This document shows positions 50,218 through 53,493 of a stretch of 64,000 bases of DNA, one piece after another (position 1 is the first letter of the stretch; every line of letters begins with the position of its first letter). Made by a program: the position numbers and the translations under genes. The notes under the pieces were generated by a model, which was given only the letters and a program-made list of their open reading frames with translations, had not been told where the DNA came from and searched no databases. The stretch comes from Plazaster borealis (taxonomy: Eukaryota > Echinodermata > Asteroidea > Forcipulatida > Labidiasteridae), in contig CM037472.1 of the NCBI GenBank assembly GCA_021014325.1, positions 31,892,234 to 31,956,233 on the forward strand, in the 5' to 3' direction.

Positions 50218-52694
50218 TTCACAGAACTGGTTTGAAGCTGTCCTGTTTGATTGTCAAATAAATCAGTTGTCCTTATTTTGTCTCCATATCAAAGGTTGTT
50301 GATAGCCTGGTATCCAGACCTGACACCCATACACTGTGGCAACTGAAGCTGCTACTTGCCTATTACAATCACACCCATACCAGGCTAGTGTCTGGTAGCC
50401 ATGGTAGCACTGACCCCAAAACTCCGCTGGTAAACGCCGAGATGTGCGTGAAGGTCAAGAGTCATCTGGATCATTTGTTTGATTTGTGGTTTGCAGGTAA
50501 GAAATTTGAGCCAGAAAATCCATTTCTCTTTCAGTGCGAACAAACAACCCTTTAGAGACCGTTCATTTCTGTATAATCGTCACCATACGCCCAGACATTG
50601 CTAATCTTGATGATTTTTTGCCCCGTTATACTGAGGAAAAATGTCAGGAAAATTAATATGAAACAGAAATAATTGGCTTTGTTTTAGAATTGTAGATTCT
50701 ATGTTAACATGGGAAAAATTGAAAATGTCAATCGGTCCAATACCGGAAGTAGTTTGGGCCGTTTGTGGCCGATATGGGCATTTTGGTACAAGCCGTTTGC
50801 GGCCGCATGGTCTCTATATAGAAGTGGCAAATATAATTAAAAGGTGATAATTGCATATTTTGTTAAAGGTATTATACAAAATTAGTAAGGCTAAATATCA
50901 TTGTGTAACTTAAGTCTAAAAGCTCACTGATTATGAAGTTCATACCAGTACCATTTTTTCTGTAAAATATTTTCCTCTGAAATAAAGTAATATTTTCAAG
51001 AAAACTGTATTTGAACACCTAAAATAAAAACATTGAACAGCTGATTTTGGTTGTTACAACCAAAATTAAGGACAATGTGTTTACATGCTGAACACTGTGA
51101 ATGTTTTTTCACTATTTTCTCCCGACTCACACAACGGATTAAGCCCAAATTTTCACAGGTTTGTTATTTCATGTATATGGTTGATCACACAAAACATGAA
51201 CACTGTCTGCGACTATTTTGTCAGCTCTACCAATCCTGTGTAATACCTTTAAATAGTTTTGTAATAAAAACCGTAAAATTGACTATTCATTGGATTTATG
51301 TCTCCTTGGTGTACTTGTTTTTGTTCCCAACAAATATTGTTACATGGTTACACCTTTTTGAAAAATATTCATAGGGAAGATTGGTAAATGGGATAATATT
51401 GGCATATTGTTCTGAAATGTTTATATCAAGTAATAAACCACAAGGGAATTTGACTGGGTAAATTTTAAATGATTCGGGGTTGAACAAAGAGAAATTGACT
51501 GAGCGGGATTTTGAACCTGAGACCTCCAGTTGAACAAGGAACAATTTTACGAGAGCGGGATTTGAACATTATGTACCGCTGTGTACGCGCGTGGTAGTCT
51601 ATCATGCAATAGTGCAAAAAGATAGTACCAGAAATGCACACTCATTGACGTAACATGAAATGGTGTGAATAATGAGTGCCACGTGACTTCCAATCAACCA
51701 ATCAAATGACAAAATTTATCATTGACTCAATAATGATATCCTAACATTTCTTACCCAGCTAATGAAATTTATATACCCTGTTCAAGCAACAAAACAGAAA
51801 CCCTAGTTTGATCGAATCGGGAGAAATGCGTGAATTTGAATGCGTTTTATAATGAAATTGAATTAATTTTTGCTGAAATTGACTGGGAAAACCTATATAA
51901 CACAAACTATTTCATCTATTTTCTTGTAGAGAACAAGATGCCACTGATGAGTTACTTATCTCAAGGAGTCATCTCTGACGAACAAGAAACCAGGAGGCAG
52001 CTCGCTAAGTTTCTGGTGTACTACGGAATCCCTACCCCAAGTCAATTATCAGAGGTCCCCTTACAGAGTAAGTGTCCTGCTAGGTCCCAAACTCATAGAG
52101 CTGGTTAGCGGAAAAATATCTGGTTAGCAGAAATTGTGTTGGTAGACAAATTGAACCCCCCTTGCACCAACGTCACACAAGGTGTCTGCCATGCTTGCCA
52201 TTTTATGAGTCAAACTTACAAATTTATAAAAAGCATGATAAGCACGCCCGCTTTTTTGCATTTTGAACCTAAAATGCCCAGCTTTTGTAGATTTTTTGAA
52301 ACTCTGTATGCTTTCTTTTTAAGTCTTTCTCACAAAAAAAATGTATCTTGCTGATTTGTGTTGCCCTGGTACATCCCAAAGTCAATAGTATTTCTTGAGT
52401 GATAATGCCCTCTCGTGATAACATGTATATTATGGGTCGCACATGTACGATTGATGACACTTTCTGAGTACATAAAAAAGATCCTACATGTACGATAATG
52501 GAGCTTTTGGAATACATAAAATAGATCGTACATGTACGACCTTGGCACTGAAAGTGAAAGAGTTAACAATTATTTTCGACTGTCTCTTCTTAGGGTGTGA
52601 TTCACTTCCAAGCCTCTACACTGCACTCAAAGGCTTCAATCTCCCAGTATCGGCGTTGATGAAACTCCTGTCAGTCCTACAAGCTGCGAGGTGA
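15300..52694 (+). CDS. ANAPC1: Anaphase-promoting complex subunit 1, C-terminal 1,035 residues (26 exons)
   Basis: This is APC1, the largest scaffold subunit of the APC/C ubiquitin ligase that triggers anaphase and mitotic exit in the nucleus and cytoplasm. The 26 exons listed separately join in one frame (3,110 nt, 1,035 codons plus TGA). Motifs almost identical to vertebrate APC1 include PPTSTELD, GVGLVYQGTAHRH, CTDRESYSLAAGL, FHNGVAAGLKIAP, FVKPDFLLLR and YHLQALRHLYVLAAEPRL. The PC (proteasome/cyclosome) repeats are visible as glycine/alanine-rich helices: GFLMALGLNGHL, GLLLGLAAAK, SLAAGLSLGMVMLG, GATLALGLMFFQ, LAGACMAMGLRFAGS, VAMVMAGTGN and MAIGLLFLGGGQYTLS. Human APC1 is 1,944 residues, so the N-terminal WD40/linker half is missing, lost at or before the N gap. 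Introns run from about 0.1 kb to 7.6 kb and are packed with repeats. Confidence 0.96.
15672..16106. mobile_element. TTAA MITE family B, copy 2
   Basis: Ends TTAAAGGTAGATAGATTGGT and ACCAATCTATGATCCTATTT then TTAA. The body (GATTTCTGAGGGTTGGTGTC, GAATGCTGCGGCC) is shared with 26311-26753. It starts 83 bases after an ANAPC1 donor. Confidence 0.85.
16270..16515 (+). mobile_element. LINE ORF2 3' end fragment
   Basis: A frame-shifted stretch resembles the LWN-LP...SFLR-LKTHLF signature at the end of non-LTR retrotransposon ORF2, followed by a tail ATAAGTGCAATTTATAAATA and (ATT)n. Ends 40 bases before an ANAPC1 exon. Confidence 0.6.
16555..16724 (+). CDS. ANAPC1: ANAPC1 exon b
   Basis: The acceptor is TTTCCAG and the donor GTGAGG. 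An acidic start (KQEEDGMSHLDQE) is followed by DLRVQEVRRLFQSS, matching vertebrate DLRVQDVRRLLQSA. It ends in phase 2 within the Ser codon of SDHEFIEE. Confidence 0.93.
17040..17375 (+). mobile_element. LINE ORF2 C-terminal fragment
   Basis: It encodes RSFSVYGPKMWNKLPVNIRN then SLTSFKTLLKAHLF, the typical last residues of CR1/L2-like reverse transcriptase ORFs, then a stop, a 3' UTR with TTTTGGCGCTCTATAAATGA and (TGATTGATT)n. 5'-truncated and dead. Confidence 0.82.
17479..17556 (+). CDS. ANAPC1: ANAPC1 exon c
   Basis: The acceptor is CTCTATAG and the donor GTAGGT. It encodes DHEFIEEQEMRLLMVSMRTM and ALSVGR. Vertebrates have DHEFIEEKENRLL and TMALPVGRG. Confidence 0.93.
18118..18190 (+). repeat. 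tRNA-like SINE head 'TAGCTCAGTTGGTAGAGC', copy 1
   Basis: TATAGCTCAGTTGGTAGAGC is an A box and GCAGGTTGAATCCCA a mutated B box; flanked by AAAACTGACTGGGTAAATTT, a tail piece also at 23578 and 51455. Confidence 0.6.
18357..18446 (+). CDS. ANAPC1: ANAPC1 exon d
   Basis: The acceptor is CTCTCCTAG and the donor GTAAGA. It reads GMFTLRTSRPVVTETLPIPK then LNLSGRAPPR, a highly conserved APC1 segment. Confidence 0.94.
18600..18705 (+). repeat. SINE 3' part (B box and tail)
   Basis: CTTGGGTTCGAATCCCACCC is a B box; the tail AAAGCACCAAGTATACAGTG then ATCGATGTAAGGGTTTAAAC matches 31900-31955. Confidence 0.55.
18928..19346 (+). mobile_element. tRNA-Leu-derived SINE, copy 1 (full length)
   Basis: The head GGCGTGTCCTGGTCGAGTGG to GGGTTCGAGTCCCAGTCTTG keeps the tRNA-Leu shape with long variable arm and CAA anticodon (GACTCAAGCTC). 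The body has GACACTTAACCATTATTGCT; the tail ends GCGCTAAATAAGAACTATGT then (ATT)n. Confidence 0.87.
19375..19855. mobile_element. Foldback MITE, 'GTGATGCACTCATTTTC' family copy 2
   Basis: Left TTCAGTTTTGTGACGCATTC, right TATTGGAAAATGAGTTCATT and CTGCCCCTCTTTATG; in between, AATGGCATTTTACTCATTTT. More diverged than copy 1; borders approximate. Confidence 0.7.
19916..20027 (+). CDS. ANAPC1: ANAPC1 exon e
   Basis: The acceptor is TTTTTATTACAG and the donor GTAAAA. It encodes NMNAWPLFHNGVAAGLKIAP and GCSQ; vertebrates read SWASFHNGVAAGLKIAP. It ends in phase 0. Confidence 0.94.
20145..20480 (-). mobile_element. LINE ORF2 C-terminal fragment (minus)
   Basis: The minus strand encodes SFSQSSPTLWNNLPIFIKTA, the same LWNNLP signature, within 5'-truncated sequence; the 3' UTR is at the left (ATATAGCACCTTACACAAAT). 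Confidence 0.7.
20578..20842 (-). mobile_element. Second tRNA-Leu-like SINE type, minus strand
   Basis: The minus strand reads ATGGCCAAGCGGTCCAGTGC, GATTCAAGTTCCGG (CAA anticodon) and GTGTGGGTTCAAATCCCGGT, followed by CACTTGTGTCC and AAGACACTTAACTAAAACTG. The body differs from the family above. Confidence 0.72.
21005..21215. mobile_element. Single arm of the 28624 palindrome family
   Basis: GGGGCATGTTGCCTTCGGAT, TATAAAAAGCATTTG and TTGACTCCACAAAATG follow the order of the left arm of 28624-29014, but no matching right arm follows. Confidence 0.65.
21440..21580 (+). CDS. ANAPC1: ANAPC1 exon f (first visible PC repeat)
   Basis: The acceptor is CTATGGCAG, with a weak pyrimidine tract; the donor is GTGAGT. 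It reads IDSTWIVYNRPAGAELTNEH then AGFLMALGLNGHLSSLATLK, the first PC-type repeat. It is 47 codons, phase 0 on both sides. Confidence 0.94.
22001..22427 (-). mobile_element. tRNA-Leu-derived SINE, copy 2
   Basis: Full-length minus-strand copy, (TAA)n at the left; B box GGGTTCGAATCCCAGTCGTG and anticodon loop ACTCAAG on the minus strand. It inserted into an ANAPC1 intron. Confidence 0.87.
22572..22621 (+). CDS. ANAPC1: ANAPC1 exon g
   Basis: This 50-nt exon reads GHEMTSVGLLLGLAAAK, nearly identical to vertebrates. The acceptor is TTAACTGCAG and the donor GTAAGT. Confidence 0.94.
22727..23142. mobile_element. Foldback element with strong inner hairpin
   Basis: Outer arms AAGAAGTAACTATAACTAGT and ACTAGTTATAGTTACTTCTT. 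Inner arms of about 60 bp around GCTCTGAAAAGAGCCGGTGT (left) and ACACCGGCTCTTTTCAGAGC (right) meet near 23010. Non-coding; in an ANAPC1 intron. Confidence 0.88.
23650..23886 (+). mobile_element. SINE with 'TAGCTCAGTTGGTAGAGC' tRNA head, copy 2
   Basis: A 5' segment (TTGGGTGTGATCCCTGGCTA, GACAAAATAGGGAGACCGCC) is followed by GATAGCTCAGTTGGTAGAGC and ACAGGTTCAAGTCCCACT. The same two-part layout is at 42209-42432. It ends about 40 bases before ANAPC1 exon h. Confidence 0.75.
23925..24109 (+). CDS. ANAPC1: ANAPC1 exon h
   Basis: The acceptor is CTCCTGTAG and the donor GTAGGA. It encodes RGTMDVATTKMLSIHINALL then PPTSTELDIPHLVQVAAIMG and VGLVYQGTAHRHIAEVLLGE, the most conserved stretch of the PC domain. 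It ends one base into a Gly codon. Confidence 0.96.
24178..24280 (+). repeat. Isolated alternative SINE/LINE tail
   Basis: ACCCTTGTTTACAGGTTTCC to CCAGAAATGTATAATAATGA matches only the 3' tail of 32938-33300, without a tRNA head, as expected for a 5'-truncated copy of the partner LINE or SINE. Confidence 0.7.
24653..24744 (+). CDS. ANAPC1: ANAPC1 exon i
   Basis: The acceptor is GTCTGTACAAG and the donor GTAAGA. It reads GRPPGPELENCTDRESYSLA then AGLSLGMVMLG. A 7.6-kb intron follows, the largest in the gene. Confidence 0.95.
24766..24900. mobile_element. 'GTGATGCACTCATTTTC' family, left end only
   Basis: TAAAGAGGGGCTCCAAGGTC, TCTTGTGATGCACTCATTTT and CACCTCATATAAAAAGGGTG, then similarity stops. 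It starts 22 bases after an ANAPC1 donor. Confidence 0.72.
25128..25270 (-). repeat. LINE 3' tail with (TTCAA)n, minus orientation
   Basis: (TTCAA)n at the left followed by AAAACTTTATTAATCCTTGA and TTACAAATTTGGGCAGC, a common 3' UTR end of non-LTR elements. The ORF at 25284-25565 (minus) may be part of the same element. Confidence 0.55.
26090..26310. repeat. Diverged duplicate of 27150-27400
   Basis: ATTTGTTATGACTTTTTTAG, ACTTGCAAAAAGCATGTGCA, TTTGGCAGCTACCACA and ATGACAAGCTGCAGG correspond in order to sequences at 27180-27390. Its minus strand is broken by stops in the frames where the other copy is open. Confidence 0.6.
26311..26753. mobile_element. TTAA MITE family B, copy 3
   Basis: Colinear with 15672-16106 over most of its length (TTTCTGAGGGTTGGTGTCCC, GTATCCGCTAAGCGTGGATG); the right end is TTAA and the left end is mutated. 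Confidence 0.82.
26897..27119. mobile_element. MITE with GGGCCCAATTTCAT ends
   Basis: GGGCCCAATTTCATGGCTCT at the left and AGAGCCATGAAATTGGGCCC at the right form perfect 20-bp inverted ends; 223 bp with GCTTACGGTAAGC inside. Confidence 0.9.
27270..27641 (-). CDS. Unidentified open frame with signal-peptide-like start (hypothetical)
   Basis: On the minus strand an acceptor-like TTTTTAAACTGCAG precedes ATG at 27625, which opens MRKWSILALIVGAIVPFLAP, a good signal-peptide shape. The frame continues to about 27275, with a donor-like CCAAG|GTGCAA after residue 29 (27538). Two other frames are also open over much of it, and part of it is duplicated at 26090-26310 with stops. It is either a small secreted-protein gene inside an ANAPC1 intron, a remnant of one, or chance. 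I do not recognise the protein. Confidence 0.22.
27997..28056 (-). other. Possible small exon (minus), very tentative
   Basis: Between AAACAG and GTAAGA on the minus strand, about 60 bases read CTFFPTDTKFTVKSSAECT in one frame. It lies between the two hypothetical minus-strand frames of this intron, so the three might belong to one nested gene. Confidence 0.15.
28624..29014. mobile_element. Long near-perfect palindrome (foldback MITE), TTAA-bounded
   Basis: TTAAAGGGACACGTTGCCTT at the left and AAGGCAATGTGTCCCATTAA at the right. Arms of about 190 bp meet at GTCAACATTTTGAC (near 28815). It lies in the 7.6-kb ANAPC1 intron. A single diverged arm is at about 21005-21215. Confidence 0.92.
29615..30063. 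mobile_element. Foldback-like composite with three related arms
   Basis: GTGCGAGACTTGCACAGTCT near 29632 is the inverse of AGACTGTGCAAGTCTCGTGC near 29942. The latter then folds again on GTCGAATACGCGCGAGAT near 30045, with CGTTAAAGC in both inner arms. Confidence 0.7.
30245..30527 (-). CDS. Unidentified possible exon on the minus strand (hypothetical)
   Basis: A minus-strand open frame with moderately complex composition (CDLAELHTTRVAKHLHNNAQ, then WHCDECDTPIRLVVYFECFL) stops exactly before a consensus donor, G|GTAAGA at 30244. It lies in the 7.6-kb ANAPC1 intron, and I see no clear next exon in phase. No family is recognised. It could be one exon of a small nested gene or a decayed element. 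Confidence 0.3.
31330..31642. mobile_element. 'GTGATGCACTCATTTTC' family, right part
   Basis: ACACCATTTTAACATGAGGT, GAAAAATGAGTGCGTCACAA and TTGAGCCCCTCTTTAG match the right arm of 14766-15274. Left border not seen. Confidence 0.7.
31700..31970. repeat. Two abutting SINE pieces in opposite orientation
   Basis: 31700-31857 on the minus strand has A box CGGTGGTCTAGTGGTTAGAC and B box TGGGTTTGAATCCTACC. 31860-31970 on the plus strand has AGTTTGAATCCTA followed by CACTGAGTATACAGTGCTTA. The latter tail is also at 18655 and, inverted, at 49735. Confidence 0.6.
32045..32205. mobile_element. Interspersed repeat with 'GGCCTG' ends, copy 3
   Basis: Same layout as 5450-5605: CAGGCCTGGATTTAAACGGA at the left, AAATTACAGACCT at the right, with the CCCCTGGTCTTGACCTTGG core. 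Confidence 0.62.
32337..32423 (+). CDS. ANAPC1: ANAPC1 exon j
   Basis: The acceptor is TGGCTTATTAG and the donor GTAAGT. It reads HGSNAVGLSDLNMADQLYHL then MAGGHKNQP, matching vertebrate HGSNLIGMSDLNVPEQLYQYM. Twenty-nine codons, phase 0. Confidence 0.95.
32630..32937 (+). mobile_element. tRNA-Leu-derived SINE, copy 3 (tail lost)
   Basis: Head GTGTTGTGGCTGAGCAGTCA, B box GGGTTCGAGTCCCGCTC. It ends at GGTGCTACGTAAATGGGTGT without the poly-ATT tail, directly against the next copy. Confidence 0.82.
32938..33300 (+). mobile_element. tRNA-Leu-derived SINE, copy 4 (alternative 3' tail)
   Basis: The head GTGGCGTGTCGTGGCCGAGC is well preserved. The 3' part differs: GCAAGCACCCTTGTTTTTAG then GGTTTCCTCAGGCTTGCGAG and CCAGAAATATATAATAATAA. 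It ends 53 bases before an ANAPC1 exon. Confidence 0.83.
33354..33484 (+). CDS. ANAPC1: ANAPC1 exon k
   Basis: The acceptor is CAAAATGCAG and the donor GTAAAG. It encodes YQIKEGDQVNIDVTSPGATL then ALGLMFFQTAN, matching vertebrate YQIKEGDTINVDVTCPGATLALAM. Confidence 0.95.
34497..34575 (+). CDS. ANAPC1: ANAPC1 exon l
   Basis: The acceptor is TTCCCTCATAG and the donor GTGAGT. It reads AVSQCLTAPDTQILLDFVKP then DFLLLR, the conserved APDT...LLDFVKPEFLLLR segment. Confidence 0.95.
34630..34737 (+). repeat. LINE 3' tail
   Basis: ATAAAGCGCCTTGAGGCGAA, ACTGCGCTTTATAAATCTCT and (ATT)n form the 3' UTR end common to CR1/RTE-like elements; no ORF remains. Confidence 0.6.
34913..35064. mobile_element. 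Short MITE with AGACCCCTTGCA ends
   Basis: ATAGACCCCTTGCATTGGC at the left; ACGTGCAAGGGGTCTAT at the right; inner arms CACTGAGGTCAA and TTGACCTCAGTGAGG. 152 bp, non-coding. Confidence 0.83.
35602..35676 (+). CDS. ANAPC1: ANAPC1 exon m
   Basis: The acceptor is ATTTTTTCAG and the donor GTAGGT. It encodes TLSKGLVMWNEIEPNSDWIQ then NNIPD; vertebrates read TLARCLILWDDILPNSKWVDSNVPQ. Confidence 0.93.
36029..36666. mobile_element. TTAA MITE family K with a 125-codon open frame
   Basis: TTAACCACTTCACATCGG at the left mirrors CCAATGTGAAGTGGTTAA at the right, 638 bp apart, and it nearly fills an ANAPC1 intron. The open frame at 36189-36566 resembles nothing I know. A partial relative lies at 53244-53400. 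Confidence 0.8.
36696..36775 (+). CDS. ANAPC1: ANAPC1 exon n
   Basis: The acceptor is TTTTCCATTCAG and the donor GTATGG. It reads IVKRYAFKRNIAAKEDVDAD then IDFQKM. This linker is poorly conserved, but phases on both sides fit exactly. Confidence 0.88.
37682..37772 (+). CDS. ANAPC1: ANAPC1 exon o
   Basis: The acceptor is TTTCACTTAG and the donor GTAAGT. It encodes QAECNVLAGACMAMGLRFAG then SANNSAFQCL, a PC repeat matching vertebrate IIAGACLSLGFRFAGSENLSAF. Confidence 0.95.
37870..38373 (+). mobile_element. Interspersed repeat, 'ACTGGACCA' family copy 3 with insert
   Basis: Forward copy ending GGTCCAGTGTTAATTTCGAG. Its middle (about 38150-38270) contains (TAA)n followed by a gene-poor segment with GCGCTCTCTCCAGGACCAGC, resembling the 3' end of another retroelement inserted in it. 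Confidence 0.65.
39276..39329 (+). CDS. ANAPC1: ANAPC1 exon p
   Basis: This 54-nt exon reads LHYAQRFASLASQSISEL between TGTCTATAG and GTGAGT, in phase 0. It corresponds to vertebrate LHKFAKDFMTYLS. It is followed by the shortest intron in the gene (107 nt). Confidence 0.88.
39437..39493 (+). CDS. ANAPC1: ANAPC1 exon q
   Basis: The acceptor is CTCTGTCCAG and the donor GTTAGT. It reads AGKSTIDTCLNAVLLSVAM, matching vertebrate LETCLSVVLLSLAM. Nineteen codons, phase 0. Confidence 0.92.
40005..40228 (+). CDS. ANAPC1: ANAPC1 exon r
   Basis: The acceptor is GATTTAAG and the donor GTGATT. It encodes VMAGTGNLEVLRFARKLHFS, SYGNHMASHMAIGLLFLGGG and QYTLSTSPASIAVLICSLFP, ending FPINGNDNR. It covers the last PC repeats and is nearly colinear with vertebrates. 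Confidence 0.96.
40371..41013 (+). repeat. Tandem copies of an exon's 3' splice-site region
   Basis: TCATCTCTTTTAAGA, GAATTGATGATTTCACTT and TGTGTGTCTGTA occur at 40371-40430, 40880-40929 and 40945-40992. GTAGGTATCACTTACAAGCC occurs at the true acceptor (40991) and again at 40858. A LINE fragment separates the first copy from the rest. Confidence 0.88.
40431..40857 (-). mobile_element. LINE ORF2 C-terminal fragment inserted in a splice-site repeat
   Basis: The minus strand encodes VYGTSPIYLQELL and then GDKSFSVLGPRLWNNLPVNI, the reverse transcriptase tail signature. The 3' end at the left is TTTATTAAGCGCATTTCC with (ATT)n. It sits between copies of the acceptor repeat and may be flanked by a CTGTA target duplication. 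Confidence 0.85.
40994..41111 (+). CDS. ANAPC1: ANAPC1 exon s
   Basis: The acceptor is GTGTCTGTAG and the donor GTACAA. It reads YHLQALRHLYVLAAEPRLII then PQDVDSGKPCYAPLEIVYK. The first 20 bases and the acceptor are copied 133 bp upstream (40861), where the reading frame soon stops. Confidence 0.95.
41637..41982 (+). mobile_element. TTAA MITE family A2, copy 1
   Basis: The same ends as family A (TTAAAGGGATTGTACACGTT; CAAACGTATACAGACCCTTTAA-type) but a different body with AATCTGGAGCGGTTATGTCC and AAAGCTGCTGTACTTCTTA. It lies in an ANAPC1 intron. Confidence 0.85.
42010..42087 (+). CDS. ANAPC1: ANAPC1 exon t
   Basis: The acceptor is AACATGCAG and the donor GTCGGC is weak. It reads ETQWYGEHTVKMLAPCIVPE then LKHLKQ, matching vertebrate TQWYEQTKEELMAPTLLPELHLLKQ. 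Confidence 0.92.
42209..42432 (+). mobile_element. SINE with 'TAGCTCAGTTGGTAGAGC' tRNA head, copy 3
   Basis: Colinear with 23650-23886; the cloverleaf part GATAGCTCAGTTGGTAGAGC to GCTTTAAATCCCGCTC has a degraded B box. Confidence 0.75.
42715..43063. mobile_element. TTAA MITE family I, copy 1
   Basis: TTAAAGGTATTTTGCAGGAT at the left, CCAATCCTGTATAATACTTTTAA-type right end; shares AGGACAATGTGTTTACATGC and GGATTAAGCCCAAATTTTCA with 50873-51252. Confidence 0.82.
43535..43678 (+). CDS. ANAPC1: ANAPC1 exon u
   Basis: The acceptor is TTTTGTCTAG and the donor GTAAAA. It encodes ISVIGPRYLTVTLDTIKNLR then ADGTLYVKQRAGHLSYAEDP, matching vertebrate KGPRYWELLIDL and DGVLYVKLRAGQLSYKEDP. Confidence 0.94.
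43872..44805. mobile_element. GGGCCCAATTTCAT-family element split by a LINE fragment
   Basis: The left part starts GGGCCCAATTTCATAGAGCT; after the LINE fragment the right part continues with CAGCGCTGCTAACCGTAAGC and CCTGTGAAATACGCTTA, typical of the family copy at 56632. Right border approximate. Confidence 0.65.
43920..44640 (+). mobile_element. LINE reverse-transcriptase C-terminal fragment
   Basis: A broken frame reads FKFLGTFIMNTLSWSNQV, KKAQQRLYFLRRLKSFGVNR and later MKTIYEKRMKKRMDNIVQDI and RLKNSFIPSAVRVFN, typical of the thumb and tail of fish/invertebrate non-LTR retrotransposons. It contains stop codons and at least one frameshift, so it is inactive. Confidence 0.85.
44805..45162. 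mobile_element. TTAA-type MITE, related to families A and I
   Basis: The left end TTAAAGGGTGTGTACAACAT is mirrored by ACCAATGTTGTACATTTG at the right. The body shares TTCACAAGTTTGTTATTTCA and the ending TACTGGTCTTTGACAATTAC with family A. The right border is approximate. Confidence 0.68.
45561..45710 (+). CDS. ANAPC1: ANAPC1 exon v
   Basis: The acceptor is TATTCTCCTAG and the donor GTGAGG. It reads GYKSLLAQTFTHDASYQQSM then SEVIRSFTSDLAILGFSRHF, matching vertebrate WQSLLAQT and SAFTSDPALLSFAEYFC. Fifty codons, phase 0. Confidence 0.93.
45963..46566. mobile_element. Inverted-repeat element carrying another element
   Basis: The ends GGGGCCAATCAGAATAACTA and TAGACTATTCTGAATGGCCCC (trimmed) are inverted, as are the inner GTGGGCGGGTGGGTCAAAA and GGTTGGGTGGGTCAAAAC neighbours in direct order. 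It hosts 46298-46472. Confidence 0.7.
46298..46472. mobile_element. 175-bp MITE nested in 45963-46566
   Basis: The terminal repeats ATAGACCTTATGCATA and ATGCATAAGGTCTAT are near perfect. The middle is GC-rich (GCGCCGCGCGTAC). Similar ends in TAGACC occur in the 34915 element. Confidence 0.83.
46823..46915 (+). CDS. ANAPC1: ANAPC1 exon w
   Basis: The acceptor is TTATTTCAG and the donor GTCAGA. It encodes AFLETLLASLLYECVTKEKP then WILQSLIEVHQ, matching vertebrate SSVLYECVTQETPEMLP. Confidence 0.92.
47490..47592 (+). repeat. LINE 3' tail
   Basis: TGTAAAGTGCTTTGAGGCTC and GAGGCGCTTTATAAATACTT, the same kind of 3' end as 34630-34737, adjoining the 47593 element. Confidence 0.55.
47593..48404. 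mobile_element. Large inverted-repeat element, 812 bp
   Basis: Left terminus GGGTCATTCCATGTCAATTC; right terminus GAATTGACATGGAATGACCC. Long arms are recognisable: CCATATCTC-type and GTTAACGAACTTTTGACTAA with TTAGTCAAAAGTTCGTTAAC. The flanks TATTATT and TATTATA may be a target duplication. A lone copy of the intron 1 minisatellite core lies just outside at 48433. Confidence 0.88.
49781..50217 (+). mobile_element. tRNA-Leu-derived SINE, copy 5 (best preserved)
   Basis: A box TGGCCGAGCGG, anticodon region GAACTCAAGCTC, B box GGGTTCGAATCCCAG, body, then GCGCTATATAAGAAGCCACT and (ATT)n. Confidence 0.88.
50295..50496 (+). CDS. ANAPC1: ANAPC1 exon x
   Basis: The acceptor is CATATCAAAG (weak tract) and the donor GTAAGA. 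It reads HTLWQLKLLLAYYNHTHTRL and later KTPLVNAEMCVKVKSHLDHL, matching vertebrate ELWQIKLVLEFF and the following helix. Phases fit on both sides. Confidence 0.9.
50873..51252. mobile_element. TTAA MITE family I, copy 2
   Basis: TTAAAGGTATTATACAAAAT at the left and TGTGTAATACCTTTAA at the right; the body is colinear with 42715-43063. Confidence 0.83.
51405..51565 (-). repeat. Degraded SINE, minus orientation
   Basis: TTGACTGGGTAAATTTTAAA is the shared tail; GAGCGGGATTTTGAACCTGA is the reverse of a B box, and GAGCGGGATTTGAAC repeats at 51555. Confidence 0.5.
51930..52067 (+). CDS. ANAPC1: ANAPC1 exon y
   Basis: The acceptor is TTTTCTTGTAG and the donor GTAAGT. It encodes LMSYLSQGVISDEQETRRQL then AKFLVYYGIPTPSQLSEVPL, matching vertebrate VHAYLSGQPLEESQLSMLACFLVYHSVPAP in layout. 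Confidence 0.91.
52594..52694 (+). CDS. ANAPC1: ANAPC1 last exon with stop
   Basis: The acceptor is TCTTCTTAG. It reads CDSLPSLYTALKGFNLPVSA then LMKLLSVLQAAR and TGA at 52692. Vertebrates end with the similar LKMPVRALLRLAPLL and a few more residues, so this is the natural C-terminus, slightly shortened. AG|GTGACA could act as a donor just before the stop, which would give an alternative tail. Confidence 0.9.
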
Positions 52695-52752
52695 CACATA
52701 AACTGATGTCTTGTCCCCTGTGCTATCCTGTGTATAAACCAATTCATTTCAG

Positions 52753-52947
52753 GTTTTTTATCATGTTTCTGGTTTGATTGGCTGCATATTGCGCCACAGA
52801 ACCTTGTAAACCATTACATGGTGCTATGAATGAATAGTAACTCCACTTACTTTGTAGAAAAAATACTGAGCTCTTTGAGACACCCACGGGAGTATAAAGC
52901 GCTAATAAGAACTGCGTATTATTATTATTATGATTATTATTATTATG
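52753..52947 (+). mobile_element. tRNA-Leu-derived SINE, 3' half only
   Basis: GGTTTGATTGGCTGCATATT, TAAACCATTACATGGTGCTA and TATAAAGCGCTAATAAGAAC then (ATT)n. It starts 58 bases after the ANAPC1 stop and is probably in its 3' UTR. Confidence 0.8.
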
Positions 52948-53243
52948 TCCTGTTACAGCGTTTTCCGCCATTACGCAGACTTTATAACTCGCGTAGAACT
53001 GGCGTTTTGTATAGTTGTGATGTCACAACTGACAAATTAAAAGAATTTAATGATGGGCGTCTATGCATCCCAGTCATGGTTGGAAAACACAGGTACTGTG
53101 TAGACTGTTTGACTGTGGCTATACCTTTCTGTATCAATCCTCGTACTTAAAACCACTCTCTTCACTCTGAATGGGGAAATCAATGGTTCTGGGATTAAAT
53201 ATTCAACAACAAAAAATCACTTATTGTATGCCCTTGACATCAA

Positions 53244-53400
53244 CCACTTAACGTCGGTATTTTTATAATGTTTCCAAGCCCACCCGCAGTATTATTTTTG
53301 GAGGTTCTTGAGTAATCTTTTTCTTTGAGAATATCGTCGCACAATGAAACCTTGGCTTGACTAAGGAAAGACAACAAAGGTCCTCATATAATCGGTCAAA
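53244..53400. mobile_element. TTAA family K, partial copy
   Basis: It shares CAACCACTTAACGTCGGTAT, GAGTAATCTTTTTCTTTGAG and AAAGACAACAAAGG with the left quarter of 36029-36666. Located 550 bases after the ANAPC1 stop. Confidence 0.7.
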
Positions 53401-53487
53401 ATATGCTGGAATCAGAGCCACAGTATAACTTAAACCACAGTAGATGATACCTTTATCTGAAACAGGCTTTTTACTGTCTGCCTGGTA

Positions 53488-53493
53488 AATAAA
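53488..53493 (+). promoter_or_regulatory. Possible ANAPC1 poly(A) signal
   Basis: AATAAA about 800 bases after the ANAPC1 stop is the first clear consensus I see. A 3' UTR reaching it would contain a SINE 3' fragment (52753-52947). Confidence 0.3.

Larger units (their letters stand above)
46916..50294 (+). other. ANAPC1 3.4-kb intron
   Basis: It contains a LINE tail, the 812-bp inverted-repeat element and a full-length SINE. The stretch 48410-49730 shows no gene; it has a lone minisatellite-like core at 48433. Confidence 0.6.
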
